A DNA stretch of 64,000 bases from CAYMAZ01 sp964526285 (GTDB lineage: Bacteria; Bacteroidota; Bacteroidia; Bacteroidales; DTU049), in NCBI GenBank assembly GCA_964526285.1, contig CAZGIW010000007.1:1-64000 (forward strand). The letters are read 5' to 3'. Made by a program: the position numbers and the translations under genes. Shown one piece after another: positions 1 to 8,746 of this stretch. Position 1 is the first letter of the stretch, and the number at the start of each line of letters is the position of its first letter. The notes under the pieces were generated by a model, which was not told where the DNA came from, ran no database searches, and saw only the letters and a list, made by a program, of their open reading frames with translations.

Positions 1-59
1 TGACGAGGGGGCGGGAGTAGCAATTTCGCTGCTCCTCGCTCTACTCTACTGAATTTTTC

Positions 60-101
60 CAAGCCATGGGCTTCCCTATGGGATAGGAATCCCTTTGGGA
101 G
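60..101. repeat. Intergenic palindromic repeat, copy near left edge
   Basis: This stretch carries short inverted words (AAGCC/GGCTT and CCC/GGG blocks) and the phrase GGGATAGGAATC. Closely similar wording recurs at 54736-54840, and fragments occur near 47256-47292 and 59663-59684. It lies in non-coding DNA before the first gene. It is probably a dispersed miniature repeat, but its function is unknown. Confidence 0.5.
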
Positions 102-102
102 T

Positions 103-140
103 GGCTAAAAATTACGAGTATTATATGGTGAGCAGTAACG
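103..140 (+). repeat. Direct repeat flanking MATE gene, left copy
   Basis: The sequence GGCTAAAAATTACGAGTATT and its continuation through GAGCAGTAACG is nearly repeated at 1528-1566, on the other side of the MATE gene. The open frame upstream of the MATE start runs through this repeat, which is one reason to reject the longer start. Confidence 0.6.
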
Positions 141-147
141 TTTTTTT

Positions 148-155
148 TATTTTTG
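148..155 (+). promoter_or_regulatory. -7 box TATTTTTG upstream of MATE gene
   Basis: It matches the Bacteroidota -7 consensus TAnnTTTG and ends 11 nt before the ATG at 167. No convincing -33 element was identified. Confidence 0.6.
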
Positions 156-166
156 CAAAAAAAAAT

Positions 167-1492
167 ATGCCAGGAAGCATACTTAATAAGAAAATAATTT
201 CCCTTGCATTGCCTTTTCTGGCTGCAAATATTTCAATTCCTCTGCTTGGACTTGTTGATACTGCAGTACTTGGGCACCTGGAGTCAGAAAAGTATCTCGG
301 GGCTATTGCTTTGGGAAGTATGGTTTTCAATTTTCTTTTCTGGGGCTTTGGTTTCCTGAAAATGGGAACCACAGGGTTTACATCTCAGGCAAAGGGAAAA
401 AAAGATGTGAGTGCTGTTTCACTTGTGTTACAAAGAGGAGTGATTATTTCAATTGCTTTGGGAGTTCTGCTCATCCTGCTGAAACAGCCATTATGGAATC
501 TTGCTGCTTTGTTGCTAGAAGGATCTGATGAGGTGAAACAATACGCACTCGAATACTATAGTATCAGAATTTTTGCCGCTCCTGCAGTGTTTTTGCTTTA
601 TGTGCTTGCAGGTTGGTTTCTTGGGATGCAAAATGCTGTATATGTGCTTTATATTACAATTACAGAAAATTTACTCAACATTATTTTTAATCTTGTTTTT
701 ATTTATGGCTTTCATATGCGTGCCGACGGAGTTGCCCTTGGAACTGTTTGTGCTCAATATACAGTCCTGTGTCTTGGGACTGTTTTGCTGATATACAAAT
801 ACCGGCAATCTCTGAAGTCCCATTCAATTAAAATTATCCTGAAAGCAAAGGAAATGACAGAATATTTCAAAGTAAATACAAACATTATGATTCGCACCGT
901 AGCTCTGATGTTTGCATTTGCTTTTTTTACAGTTCAGTCATCATCAGTGAATGATGTTTTGCTTGCATCCAATATGATTTTGATGCAATTTATGCTGTTT
1001 TTTGCATATTTTATTGATGGTTTGGCTCATGCAGGAGAATCACTTTCAGGATTCTTTTTTGGTGCTTCAAAAAGAAAAGCCCTTAAAATCCTTTTGCGAA
1101 AATTGTTTCTTTGGAGTTTGTGTCTTGCTCTTTTATTTTCACTAGTCTATTTACTTATGTTCAGAAATATAATTATGATTCTTACAAATCAGGAAATAGT
1201 TATTTCAACAGCTACAGATTATAAATGGTGGCTTGTTGCAATTCCTATTCTGTCTTTTGCTGCTTTTGTATGGGATGGTATATATATTGGACTTACCGCA
1301 TCTGCATACCTCCGAAATGCAATGCTAATGGCCCTGTTTTTAGTGTATTTGCCTATGTATTATATCTTTAGTCAATATATGGGAAATCATGCGTTATGGC
1401 TTGCAATGAGTGCTTTTATGCTCTCAAGAGGTTTGTTTTTATGGGCTTTTTCAAAGCATATGTTCTCAAAAAAAATCATATTACAAAACTAA
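167..1492 (+). CDS. MATE family (DinF-like) efflux transporter
   Basis: A polytopic inner-membrane protein of 441 aa, the usual size for the MATE family, with about 12 hydrophobic segments along its whole length. The N-terminal part has the DinF-like pattern LALPFLAANISIPLLGLVDT followed by VLGHL, and GTTGF in the second helix region. The family exports cationic drugs and metabolites in exchange for Na+ or H+; the substrate here cannot be read from sequence. The frame is open from 95, but a -7 box at 148-155 and a repeat at 103-140 lie inside that extension, so ATG 167 is the likely start. It stands alone, flanked by related repeats on both sides. Confidence 0.85.
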   Translation: MPGSILNKKIISLALPFLAANISIPLLGLVDTAVLGHLESEKYLGAIALGSMVFNFLFWGFGFLKMGTTGFTSQAKGKKDVSAVSLVLQRGVIISIALGVLLILLKQPLWNLAALLLEGSDEVKQYALEYYSIRIFAAPAVFLLYVLAGWFLGMQNAVYVLYITITENLLNIIFNLVFIYGFHMRADGVALGTVCAQYTVLCLGTVLLIYKYRQSLKSHSIKIILKAKEMTEYFKVNTNIMIRTVALMFAFAFFTVQSSSVNDVLLASNMILMQFMLFFAYFIDGLAHAGESLSGFFFGASKRKALKILLRKLFLWSLCLALLFSLVYLLMFRNIIMILTNQEIVISTATDYKWWLVAIPILSFAAFVWDGIYIGLTASAYLRNAMLMALFLVYLPMYYIFSQYMGNHALWLAMSAFMLSRGLFLWAFSKHMFSKKIILQN

Positions 1493-1527
1493 TAAGCAGT
1501 GGATGTATTTGGCATTTGGGATAAATT

Positions 1528-1566
1528 GGCTAAAAAACTACGAGTATTAGATGATGAGCAGAAACG
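1528..1566 (+). repeat. Direct repeat flanking MATE gene, right copy
   Basis: Near-identical to 103-140, with a few substitutions and one extra base. It sits in the 134-bp gap between the MATE and PspC genes. The word AATTTCGCTGC also occurs both near 27-37 and near 1601-1611. Confidence 0.6.
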
Positions 1567-1626
1567 ATTATTTAGTTTTCAGTAATCAGAAAAAAATGTA
1601 ATTTCGCTGCATATTCAACAATTGTC

Positions 1627-3090
1627 ATGAAGAAAAATTTTTCAGTCAATATTCAGGGTCATCTTTTTAATATTGATGAAGATGCATATGAGTTGCTTGA
1701 AAAATTCTTCAAATTCTTGAATAATGAATTTGGAAAGGAACATGATATTATTGTAAAAAATTTTAAGAACAGAATATCTCAAAAACTTCTTGAAATCAAT
1801 GACGAAAAAGCAAAAACCATTATCTCTGTTCAGGATATTGAGAAAATCCTTTCAGAATTCGGGTATCCTGATTCATCTCAAAGTGAATTAAAAGCAAGAA
1901 AAAGGCTTTTTAGAAACATGGAGACAAAACAACTTGGGGGAGTGTGTGCAGGACTTGCATTGCGTATGAATTTTCAAACAAAAAGTTTGAGAATTATATT
2001 CATTATTCTTTCATTAATGTTTGGATTTGGCGTGTTGTTGTATGCCAGTTTGTGGTTGCTTATTCCGCCCGCGTATGGTCCTATTGACAGGTTGTATATG
2101 ATTGGAGAACCTGTGAATGTTGCAAATGTAAAAAAACTGTATAAAGAACAATTTCTTCAGAAGGGTTTTTCTATTCAAAAAAATGAAATCAAAATTTCCG
2201 GACAAAACATCATCAAAGGGTTGAAAATTTCTTTTTTTATTAAAGTGTTTACAGGTAGTCTTTTTATGGCTATTTCCTTATTCATGTTAACTGGTTTGAT
2301 TGCACTTTTTATTTTAAATGTTGATTTTTACTATTTTCAGGGGCTTCAAAACTTCAGTCTAAGAACTTTATTGATGGTTTTTTGGGGAAAATCATGGATA
2401 TTGCTCACTACAAAATGGTCATTCATTATTTTTGTTTTTATTATATTTTTTGGAATTTTCCTTACTGGTTTCTCATTATCCACAGGGATTCATTTTAATC
2501 TCAGACGATTGTATAAATCTTCCAGATATATTGCTGTTTTATGTCTCATTGTGTTTGTTGTGACTTCTGCATGGATGTATTTACAGTTTTTGTTTCTTGA
2601 CAAAAAGGAAACGGTGTATTTCTTTGAAAGAAAGTATTCAAATACAATTTATATTGATTTATTTGATAATCAGTCGTTTCCTGATAGTTTACAAAAGCAC
2701 AGTAATAATTATTTTTGTTGGTCAGAGCATGATAGCTTAGTTTTGGGGGGCATTCCCGAACTGAGTTTGAAGTGTGCAGAAAATGACAGTATATTCATTG
2801 TGACACATCATCGTGCTTATGGAGGAAGTGCAATTGGTGCAGCAGAAAACAACAGAAATGTTCATTATGAGATTGCTTCAAAGAATGATACATTATATAT
2901 TATGCCCTATTGGACAACGTATCCTTCTGTTTGGAGAGGGCAAAATGTTCGGCTTACCCTGTTTCTTCCAATTGGGAAAAGTGTTTTTTTGTCCCATGAG
3001 GTAATGAACTGGTTTTTTTCATCAGATGCCCATGAAAAAAAATCATATACAGGATTTTTAATGACAGATAATGGACTTAAGGAAATATAA
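1627..3090 (+). CDS. PspC domain-containing membrane protein
   Basis: A 487-aa protein. Residues 1-90 form a soluble, charged N-terminal region of the kind seen in Bacteroidota PspC proteins. Residues about 92-150 are a PspC domain with RLFRN, the GGVCAGLA turn and a hydrophobic helix ending in SLWLLIPPA. Two to three further membrane segments follow (about 205-235, 258-290 and 300-325), then a roughly 150-aa C-terminal domain probably outside the cytoplasm. PspC proteins take part in envelope-stress sensing in Proteobacteria; the role in this phylum is not established. The next gene starts 12 bp downstream, so the two are probably co-transcribed. No psp partner genes are visible nearby. Confidence 0.8.
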   Translation: MKKNFSVNIQGHLFNIDEDAYELLEKFFKFLNNEFGKEHDIIVKNFKNRISQKLLEINDEKAKTIISVQDIEKILSEFGYPDSSQSELKARKRLFRNMETKQLGGVCAGLALRMNFQTKSLRIIFIILSLMFGFGVLLYASLWLLIPPAYGPIDRLYMIGEPVNVANVKKLYKEQFLQKGFSIQKNEIKISGQNIIKGLKISFFIKVFTGSLFMAISLFMLTGLIALFILNVDFYYFQGLQNFSLRTLLMVFWGKSWILLTTKWSFIIFVFIIFFGIFLTGFSLSTGIHFNLRRLYKSSRYIAVLCLIVFVVTSAWMYLQFLFLDKKETVYFFERKYSNTIYIDLFDNQSFPDSLQKHSNNYFCWSEHDSLVLGGIPELSLKCAENDSIFIVTHHRAYGGSAIGAAENNRNVHYEIASKNDTLYIMPYWTTYPSVWRGQNVRLTLFLPIGKSVFLSHEVMNWFFSSDAHEKKSYTGFLMTDNGLKEI

Positions 3091-3102
3091 ATTTGTACTG
3101 AA

Positions 3103-3702
3103 ATGAACACTTTGGCGCATTATATATTATCAAAAAAAAATGAAGAGGTCATTGTGGGTAATGTTATTGCTGATTTCATAAAAGGCAATACAAAGTTTAA
3201 CTTTTCAGAGAATATTTTAAAAGGAATAGAATTACATAAAAAAATTGACCTTTTTTCAGATCATCATGCTTCAGTTAAAGCAACATGGACACTGATTCAG
3301 GATGATTTTGGTCACTATGGAAGGGTGATAACGGATATTTATTATGATCATTTTTTGTGCAAACACTGGGCTGATTATTCAAAAAATTCATTTGATGAAG
3401 ATATTAAGTTTTTATATGCGTGTCTTAAAAAACATGCATCAGCACTGCCCCCTGGTGTTCGAAGAATGTCTTCAAGAATTATGGCCTACAACTGGCCTTA
3501 TAAATATTCAGAAAAAGCCGGTTTATATCAGGTATTTAGAAGTATGTCACGAAGAGTGAAGTTTGAAAATAAATTTGAAAATGCAGTAAAAGTGTTGGAG
3601 AAAGAATATGATGTCATCCATTCACATTTTCTTGAATTTTTTCCTGAATTGCATGATTATGTTCAAACTGTGTTTAAAGAATTAAAAATTAAAAAGAAAT
3701 AA
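3103..3702 (+). CDS. Acyl carrier protein phosphodiesterase-like protein (AcpH/DUF479)
   Basis: A 199-aa protein matching the AcpH family in length (E. coli AcpH is 193 aa) and in its opening pattern, MNTLAHYILS followed by VGNVIADFIKG. Conserved His/Asp clusters are present (ELHKKIDLFSDHH, then YYDHFLCKHW), consistent with the HD-like metal site used to remove 4'-phosphopantetheine from holo-ACP. It is cytoplasmic, with no signal peptide. It lies 12 bp after the PspC gene and 4 bp before a lipoprotein gene, so the three probably form one transcript, though no functional link is evident. Confidence 0.85.
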   Translation: MNTLAHYILSKKNEEVIVGNVIADFIKGNTKFNFSENILKGIELHKKIDLFSDHHASVKATWTLIQDDFGHYGRVITDIYYDHFLCKHWADYSKNSFDEDIKFLYACLKKHASALPPGVRRMSSRIMAYNWPYKYSEKAGLYQVFRSMSRRVKFENKFENAVKVLEKEYDVIHSHFLEFFPELHDYVQTVFKELKIKKK

Positions 3703-3706
3703 AATT

Positions 3707-4390
3707 ATGAAAAAGTTAATGTTTTTTTTACTGATTGCAACTTATGTTACAGTATTTGTTCAATGTTCCGGGGATAAGGCAAAACCTGAAGTGGAGGATT
3801 TTGAAGTTGCTGATAATGAGGATATTGATTTGGACGATATGCCCGAAAATGCACGATTTGGATTTAAGTCTGGAGTTGTTGAAATGGAGTCAAATACAAT
3901 GGGAATGAATCAATTTATTGTGATGTATTTTGATGATTGGGGCAATAAAATTTCCAGTGAAATCCATATGGAATTTATGGGACAAAAGATGCATATGGTG
4001 TCTGTTGTGAAAGATGGCTGGTCATATGAATATGATGTGCAAACCAAACGAGGTGCAAAAAAAATGCTTGATGAAGAGGAGTTTAACCGAATCAACTATT
4101 TGAAAATTGATGATGATATGATGAGTGAATTTAATATGAGTTATATTGGAGATGTTGAAATACTTGGAAAGAAATGCAAACAGTATGAAATTGATTTTAA
4201 AAATGAGGGTTTCAAGGCAAAAACAGCCATATGGCAAGGTATTACCATGGAATCAGAAGCCACAGTAAACGGTATGCCAGTGACAATAAATGTGACAAAA
4301 ATTCAGGAAAATGTTCAGGTACCATCGGATAAATTTGAAATTCCATCGGATATCATTTTTGACGAACCTGTAAATGCTGAACAATTATAA
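3707..4390 (+). CDS. Hypothetical lipoprotein
   Basis: A 227-aa protein with a lipoprotein signal peptide (hydrophobic stretch ending FVQC, lipidated Cys at residue 20), followed by an acidic linker rich in Glu and Asp (about residues 25-48). The remainder is probably a beta-rich domain with repeated strands and a methionine-rich middle (EFMGQKMHMV). I do not recognise the family with confidence; it resembles secreted proteins that measure or bind small ligands, but this is only an impression. It is the last gene of the probable PspC-AcpH-lipoprotein transcript and converges with the SRP RNA gene on the other strand. Confidence 0.7.
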   Translation: MKKLMFFLLIATYVTVFVQCSGDKAKPEVEDFEVADNEDIDLDDMPENARFGFKSGVVEMESNTMGMNQFIVMYFDDWGNKISSEIHMEFMGQKMHMVSVVKDGWSYEYDVQTKRGAKKMLDEEEFNRINYLKIDDDMMSEFNMSYIGDVEILGKKCKQYEIDFKNEGFKAKTAIWQGITMESEATVNGMPVTINVTKIQENVQVPSDKFEIPSDIIFDEPVNAEQL

Positions 4391-4399
4391 ATAAAAGAA

Positions 4400-4497
4400 G
4401 GGTAAGTTACTTATATCACACCGCTACGACCGTCTACCCTTGCTTTCTTTCGAACCTGGGGGAGTTCAACAGGAGCTGGTTGTATAAGACTTACCCC
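4400..4497 (-). ncRNA. ffs: Signal recognition particle RNA (bacterial small SRP, 4.5S-like)
   Basis: On the minus strand, about 98 nt fold into one long hairpin. The 5' end GGGTAAGTC pairs with the 3' end GTAACTTACCC. The apical part reads AGGTTCGAAAGAAAGCAAGGG's core, matching the universal SRP domain IV (GGTCCGGAAGGAAGCA): the GNRA loop is GAAA instead of GGAA, and the adjoining C-G pair is replaced by U-A, a compensatory change. A consensus -7 box (TAATTTTG, minus strand, 4502-4509) ends 5 nt before the inferred RNA start, and a U-rich run follows the 3' end. The RNA binds Ffh for co-translational membrane targeting. Exact ends are inferred from the pairing. Confidence 0.88.
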
Positions 4498-4501
4498 AAT
4501 G

Positions 4502-4509
4502 CAAAATTA
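4502..4509 (-). promoter_or_regulatory. -7 box TAATTTTG of the SRP RNA gene
   Basis: It matches TAnnTTTG on the minus strand and ends 5 nt before the predicted 5' end of the SRP RNA. It therefore serves as an internal calibration of where transcription starts relative to this box. Confidence 0.7.
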
Positions 4510-4570
4510 CAAAAAAAAATTTAGCACACAACATGTTTAAAAAAAAACATCATAAGAACATTGAATTTTG

Positions 4571-4578
4571 TACTTTTG
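4571..4578 (+). promoter_or_regulatory. -7 box TACTTTTG upstream of DUF4199 gene
   Basis: A TAnnTTTG match 15 nt before the ATG at 4594, implying a leader of roughly 10 nt. It probably drives the DUF4199-glycosyltransferase genes that follow. Confidence 0.6.
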
Positions 4579-4593
4579 AAAAAAAAATGAATT

Positions 4594-5157
4594 ATGGAAA
4601 TTGATGAACAAGTGAAATTTTCCTTAAAAAGAATGTTGATTCATGGTGGCAAACAGGGAGTGATTGGGGGGTTAATATTGTCAGCTTTTACAGTACTGAT
4701 TTATACATTTAATGTTAATACTTTTTCAGTAGTAATGGGTTTAATCACATTTCTTATTACATGGGGAACAATGATAATTTTTGGATATCGATCAGCAGCT
4801 GCATACAGATCAGAAACAGATTTACCAAGAATTCCCTACTGGGTTGGTTTGGTATCTATTTTTGGAGCAGTTCTTACAATGATATATATTTCTGCAATAT
4901 TTAGTCTGATATTACATACTGTCATTGATCCAGGATATGCTGCTGAACTGATACGTGAATATCAGGAGATGATATATAATAACAGCAGAATCCCAGACAC
5001 AATGAAACAGGAATTAATAATGCAGGCAGAATTGAGTTTTGAGCCAGTAAAGCAGTTTACAAGCTCACTTACTGGAGGAATACTTATTTCCCTACTGATA
5101 GCAGCCATCATGGCCTTTTTTGTAAGAAAGAACCCTAAATACAAGGAAATCATTTAG
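4594..5157 (+). CDS. DUF4199 domain-containing membrane protein
   Basis: A 187-aa protein with four predicted membrane helices (about 21-43, 47-67, 84-112 and 147-175) and a short loop between helices three and four. The GGLILSAFTVLIY opening, the FGYRSAAAYR segment after helix two and the overall plan fit the DUF4199 family, which is typical of Bacteroidota and of unknown function. It sits 2 bp upstream of a family-2 glycosyltransferase. This pairing is, from family knowledge, frequent in the phylum and suggests a shared role at the membrane face of glycan-lipid synthesis. Confidence 0.8.
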   Translation: MEIDEQVKFSLKRMLIHGGKQGVIGGLILSAFTVLIYTFNVNTFSVVMGLITFLITWGTMIIFGYRSAAAYRSETDLPRIPYWVGLVSIFGAVLTMIYISAIFSLILHTVIDPGYAAELIREYQEMIYNNSRIPDTMKQELIMQAELSFEPVKQFTSSLTGGILISLLIAAIMAFFVRKNPKYKEII

Positions 5158-5159
5158 TT

Positions 5160-6104
5160 ATGGATATATCAGTTGTTGTTCCTTTGTTCAATGAAGAAGA
5201 GTCCATTCCCGAGCTTTCATCGTGGATACAGCGCGTAATGCAAGAGAATGAATTTTCATGGGAATTGCTTTTTATTGACGATGGAAGCAAAGACCGTTCA
5301 TGGGAAATCATTGAGCAAATGTCAGAAAAAAACCAAAACATCAAAGGTATACGTTTCAGGCGTAATTATGGAAAATCTGCTGCACTAAATGTGGGTTTTG
5401 AGCATGCTCAGGGTGATGTGGTTATCACAATGGATGCCGATTTGCAGGATTCGCCCGATGAGATACCAGGACTTTACAAGATGATAATTGAAGATGGTTT
5501 TGATTTGGTTTCAGGATGGAAAAAGAAAAGACATGATCCAATCAGTAAGACCATCCCTACAAAATTGTTCAACTGGGCCACCCGTCGGGTTACAAAAATT
5601 AAACTTCATGATTTTAATTGCGGACTGAAAGCCTACAAACTGGATGTTGTCAAATGTATTGAAGTTTACGGTGAGATGCACAGATACATTCCCTATATTG
5701 CAAAAACTGCAGGATTCAGCAATATTGGAGAAAAAGTGGTTCAACATCAGGCACGAAAATTTGGAAAAACCAAATATGGTGGGTTATCAAGATTCATTAA
5801 TGGTTTTCTTGACCTGATGTCAATTTCATTTATTTCAAGATTTGGAAAAAGACCAATGCATTTGTTTGGGCTCCTTGGCACTTTTTTGTTTGTTATTGGA
5901 TTTGGTATCGCCGTTTATCTGGCATACCTAAAAATATTCATGTACGAAGGAAAAATGACTGAACGGCCTTTGTTTTATCTGGGGCTATTATGTATGATAA
6001 TCGGTTCTCAACTGTTTATCGGAGGTTTTATTGCAGAGCTTATTAGTCGCAATTCTCAGGACAGGAACAAATATCTGATACATAAGAAAACATTTCAGGA
6101 TTAA
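5160..6104 (+). CDS. Family 2 glycosyltransferase (dolichol/undecaprenyl-phosphate sugar synthase type)
   Basis: A 314-aa protein. The N-terminal GT-A domain (about 1-225) starts ISVVVPLFNEEESI and contains FIDDGSKDRS and the catalytic DADLQDSP (DXD-like) motif. Two C-terminal membrane helices (about 237-262 and 276-300) follow. This is the DPM1/ArnC-like plan, in which a sugar from a nucleotide sugar is attached to a polyprenyl phosphate on the cytoplasmic face for later flipping and transfer. The sugar is not predictable. It is tightly coupled to the DUF4199 gene and followed 14 bp later by another glycosyltransferase. Confidence 0.9.
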   Translation: MDISVVVPLFNEEESIPELSSWIQRVMQENEFSWELLFIDDGSKDRSWEIIEQMSEKNQNIKGIRFRRNYGKSAALNVGFEHAQGDVVITMDADLQDSPDEIPGLYKMIIEDGFDLVSGWKKKRHDPISKTIPTKLFNWATRRVTKIKLHDFNCGLKAYKLDVVKCIEVYGEMHRYIPYIAKTAGFSNIGEKVVQHQARKFGKTKYGGLSRFINGFLDLMSISFISRFGKRPMHLFGLLGTFLFVIGFGIAVYLAYLKIFMYEGKMTERPLFYLGLLCMIIGSQLFIGGFIAELISRNSQDRNKYLIHKKTFQD

Positions 6105-6118
6105 GCAACAGGTGCCTC

Positions 6119-7438
6119 ATGGGATTGAAAAAAGTTCTGATTATTGCTTATTACTGGCCTCCCACTGGTGGTGGTGGAGTTTATCGTTGGGTTAAATTTG
6201 TAAAATATTTGCGTGAATATGGTTGGGAGCCAATTGTCTATACACCGCTGAATCCGGAAGCAGCAATACGTGATGAGTCTTTATTGAAAAATATTCCCGA
6301 AGATATCACAGTAATTAAACGAAAAATTACAGAACCCTACAATTTATATAAATTTTTCACAGGAAAAAAGAAAGACCATACAATTGATAATTTTGTTGAA
6401 AAGAAAAAATCAGGAAATTCATTCAAGGATAAACTCAGCATATGGATACGCGGAAATTTGTTTATTCCCGATGCCCGCTGCATGTGGATTAAGCCATCTT
6501 CCCGTTTTTTAAAAAAATGGTTAAAAAAGAATCCAGTGGATGTGATAGTTTCAACAGGGACACCACATTCAATGCACATGATTGCTCTTAAGGTTTCAAA
6601 AAAACTCAATATTCCCTGGCTTGCCGATTTTAGAGACCCATGGACAAAAATTGATTTTTATCAGCAATTAATGCTTTCAAAGTGTGCCAACCGAAAACAT
6701 CACCGACTGGAAAGAAAAGTGCTGAAATCAGCCAATAGGGTTGTTACAGTTAGCAATAACTGGGGGCAGTTAATGAAAGATTTGGGAGCAAAAAATGTTT
6801 CTGTTATTAATAACGGATATGATGAAGATGATTTTCAATTTTTACCTGTTGAAACTGATAGTGATTTTTCTGTTACCCATGTTGGTGTTTTAAATAAAGA
6901 CAGAAATCCGGTTGAGTTGTGGCAAGTATTTTCTAATTTATGTGAAGAATCACTAGAATTTAGAGAGAAACTTAAGCTTAGGTTTCTTGGATCAGTAGAT
7001 TATACAATAAGAGATAACCTTGAAAAATTTAGTCTTATTGAGAATGCAGAATTTTTGTCCTATGTTCCCCATGATGAGGCACTGAAAATTTCAGCTAAAT
7101 CTGCAATTCTTCTTTTATTACTGAATAATACACATGATGTAATGGGGCGTATACCGGGAAAACTTTATGAGTATTTGGCTTCGCAAAGACCAATTTTGCT
7201 CATTGGGCCTGAAAATTGCGACTCTGACATTATTCTCAGAGATTCAAGAGCCGGACTCAGGGCAGGATTTGGCAATATTGATGAAATGAAAACAACCATA
7301 TTGTCTCTTTGGAAGGATTACAAGAACAAGAATTCTTATACTGACACAGAAAAAATCCAACAGTTTTCCCGAAAAAGACTTACCCAAAAAATGGCTTTAT
7401 TGCTAAACGAAATGATAAAGAATAAAAAGGCTGTTTAA
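6119..7438 (+). CDS. GT4-like glycosyltransferase (GT-B fold)
   Basis: A 439-aa cytoplasmic or peripheral protein. The N-terminal Rossmann domain opens KVLIIAYYWPPTGGGGVYR, the acceptor-side glycine-rich loop common in GT4 enzymes of polysaccharide loci. The middle has WLADFRDPW, and the C-terminal donor domain has VTHVGVLNKDRNP and GRIPGKLYEYLASQRPIL with the conserved Glu of the nucleotide-sugar site. It probably adds one sugar during surface-polysaccharide or O-antigen assembly; donor and acceptor are unknown. It is in line with the upstream glycosyltransferase and converges with the next gene, leaving only 12 bp between stop codons. Confidence 0.85.
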   Translation: MGLKKVLIIAYYWPPTGGGGVYRWVKFVKYLREYGWEPIVYTPLNPEAAIRDESLLKNIPEDITVIKRKITEPYNLYKFFTGKKKDHTIDNFVEKKKSGNSFKDKLSIWIRGNLFIPDARCMWIKPSSRFLKKWLKKNPVDVIVSTGTPHSMHMIALKVSKKLNIPWLADFRDPWTKIDFYQQLMLSKCANRKHHRLERKVLKSANRVVTVSNNWGQLMKDLGAKNVSVINNGYDEDDFQFLPVETDSDFSVTHVGVLNKDRNPVELWQVFSNLCEESLEFREKLKLRFLGSVDYTIRDNLEKFSLIENAEFLSYVPHDEALKISAKSAILLLLLNNTHDVMGRIPGKLYEYLASQRPILLIGPENCDSDIILRDSRAGLRAGFGNIDEMKTTILSLWKDYKNKNSYTDTEKIQQFSRKRLTQKMALLLNEMIKNKKAV

Positions 7439-7450
7439 TCAGACAAAAAA

Positions 7451-8716
7451 TTATCCCAAAATCGCTTTTGCATAATTATCCCAGGACATATTTTTAGCAG
7501 TGTCTGCAACATTATTTCTGGGGATGGGATTTTCAATTGCTTTCATCATTGCCTGAGCCATTGATTCGATATTGTCTGGTTCGGCTAAATATCCATTATA
7601 TCCATCTTTTACAGTTTCAGGAAAATGACCAACATTGGTGGCCAGCAATGGCATTTTAAAATTGTATCCAATGGATTCAACACCTGAAGGAGTGGCATAT
7701 TCATAAAACAAAACCACAGCATCACTCACCTGAAAATATTTGTGAACATCTTCGTTTGGAATGAAATCAATATGCTGATATACATATTCAGAAATGCCGT
7801 GCTTATCAATGGCATCAAGCGGACGATAATTTTGTTCATCATCTGATTTTTTCAAAAATAAAGCTTTGGCAATTCCAAACATAAATTTTTTAAGCCTGGT
7901 GGAAAACTTTTTGGTGTCAAGTGTATTCCAAAAGGCTTCTCCGGCAATGATTAGTGATACATCTTTTCGTTTTTCCAACACCTTCGCAAAAGCTTCGATA
8001 GCATTATGCAGTCCTTTATATTTCCTGATAAAACCAAAGAAAAGAAACACATGTTTGTTTAGTTTCATTTCTGATTTTACCTTTTCAATGTCCAATTCCG
8101 GGTCGGGTTTAAACATATTGTAAACAGGGTGATAAAGTTTGATAACGGTTTTGGCAGTCTTATCATTACTCCTTCCGTTTTCCTGAAGCATAAGACTGGC
8201 TTTGGGAAACAATTGTTTGAGTTCGTTAAAGGTCTTCAGAGCATGAACCACATAGGTGTCTGCATGTTTGATGCCCCTGCTAGTTAAATAATTGTCGGTT
8301 TTACTGTTTTCTTTCTGAATGACAAAATGTAAATCAAAAATAACTTCAATATTTGTATGTTTCTTTAGTTTCCTTGCAATATTACCAAGGGGAATTCCTT
8401 GCAAAGCAATTGCCCATTGAAAGATGACCATATCAGGTTTGAGATCTCTGATAAGCCTGAATGTGCTTCGCCAGGTTGACGGTTTATTGAAATTTGTCAT
8501 GTAGTGCACTTTAATATTTGTGCCTTCAAGTTGATCGGTTCGGCTTTTTCTGTCAATAAAATCACGGGGAATAATTGCAGGATATTGCTGTGTCCATGAA
8601 ACAATATGAACTTCGCAATCTTCAATCTGATCAAAAGCTTTGGCAAGAGAAGTATTATAATTTGCTATCCCACCCTTGAATTTTGGGCCTGGCCCGAAAC
8701 AAACAATTTTTTTCAT
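7451..8716 (-). CDS. GT4 family glycosyltransferase
   Basis: A 421-aa GT-B enzyme. The N-terminus KIVCFGPGPKFKGGIANYN has the glycine-rich acceptor loop. The C-terminal domain has FLFFGFIRKYKGLHNAIEAF and the donor-binding GVESIGYNFKMPLLATNVGH. These are the standard landmarks of retaining GT4 transferases in exopolysaccharide and LPS clusters. It lies 30 bp downstream of the epimerase gene on the same strand, so the two probably form one transcript supplied by the -7 box at 9839-9846. Substrate specificity cannot be read from sequence. Confidence 0.87.
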   Translation of the reverse strand: MKKIVCFGPGPKFKGGIANYNTSLAKAFDQIEDCEVHIVSWTQQYPAIIPRDFIDRKSRTDQLEGTNIKVHYMTNFNKPSTWRSTFRLIRDLKPDMVIFQWAIALQGIPLGNIARKLKKHTNIEVIFDLHFVIQKENSKTDNYLTSRGIKHADTYVVHALKTFNELKQLFPKASLMLQENGRSNDKTAKTVIKLYHPVYNMFKPDPELDIEKVKSEMKLNKHVFLFFGFIRKYKGLHNAIEAFAKVLEKRKDVSLIIAGEAFWNTLDTKKFSTRLKKFMFGIAKALFLKKSDDEQNYRPLDAIDKHGISEYVYQHIDFIPNEDVHKYFQVSDAVVLFYEYATPSGVESIGYNFKMPLLATNVGHFPETVKDGYNGYLAEPDNIESMAQAMMKAIENPIPRNNVADTAKNMSWDNYAKAILG

Positions 8717-8746
8717 AACAATCTGATTCTCGTTGAAAAAATGGCA

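Noticed and set aside
4391..4593. SRP RNA reading on the plus strand
   Set aside because: The conserved domain IV sequence reads correctly only on the minus strand, and the -7 box also fits that strand.
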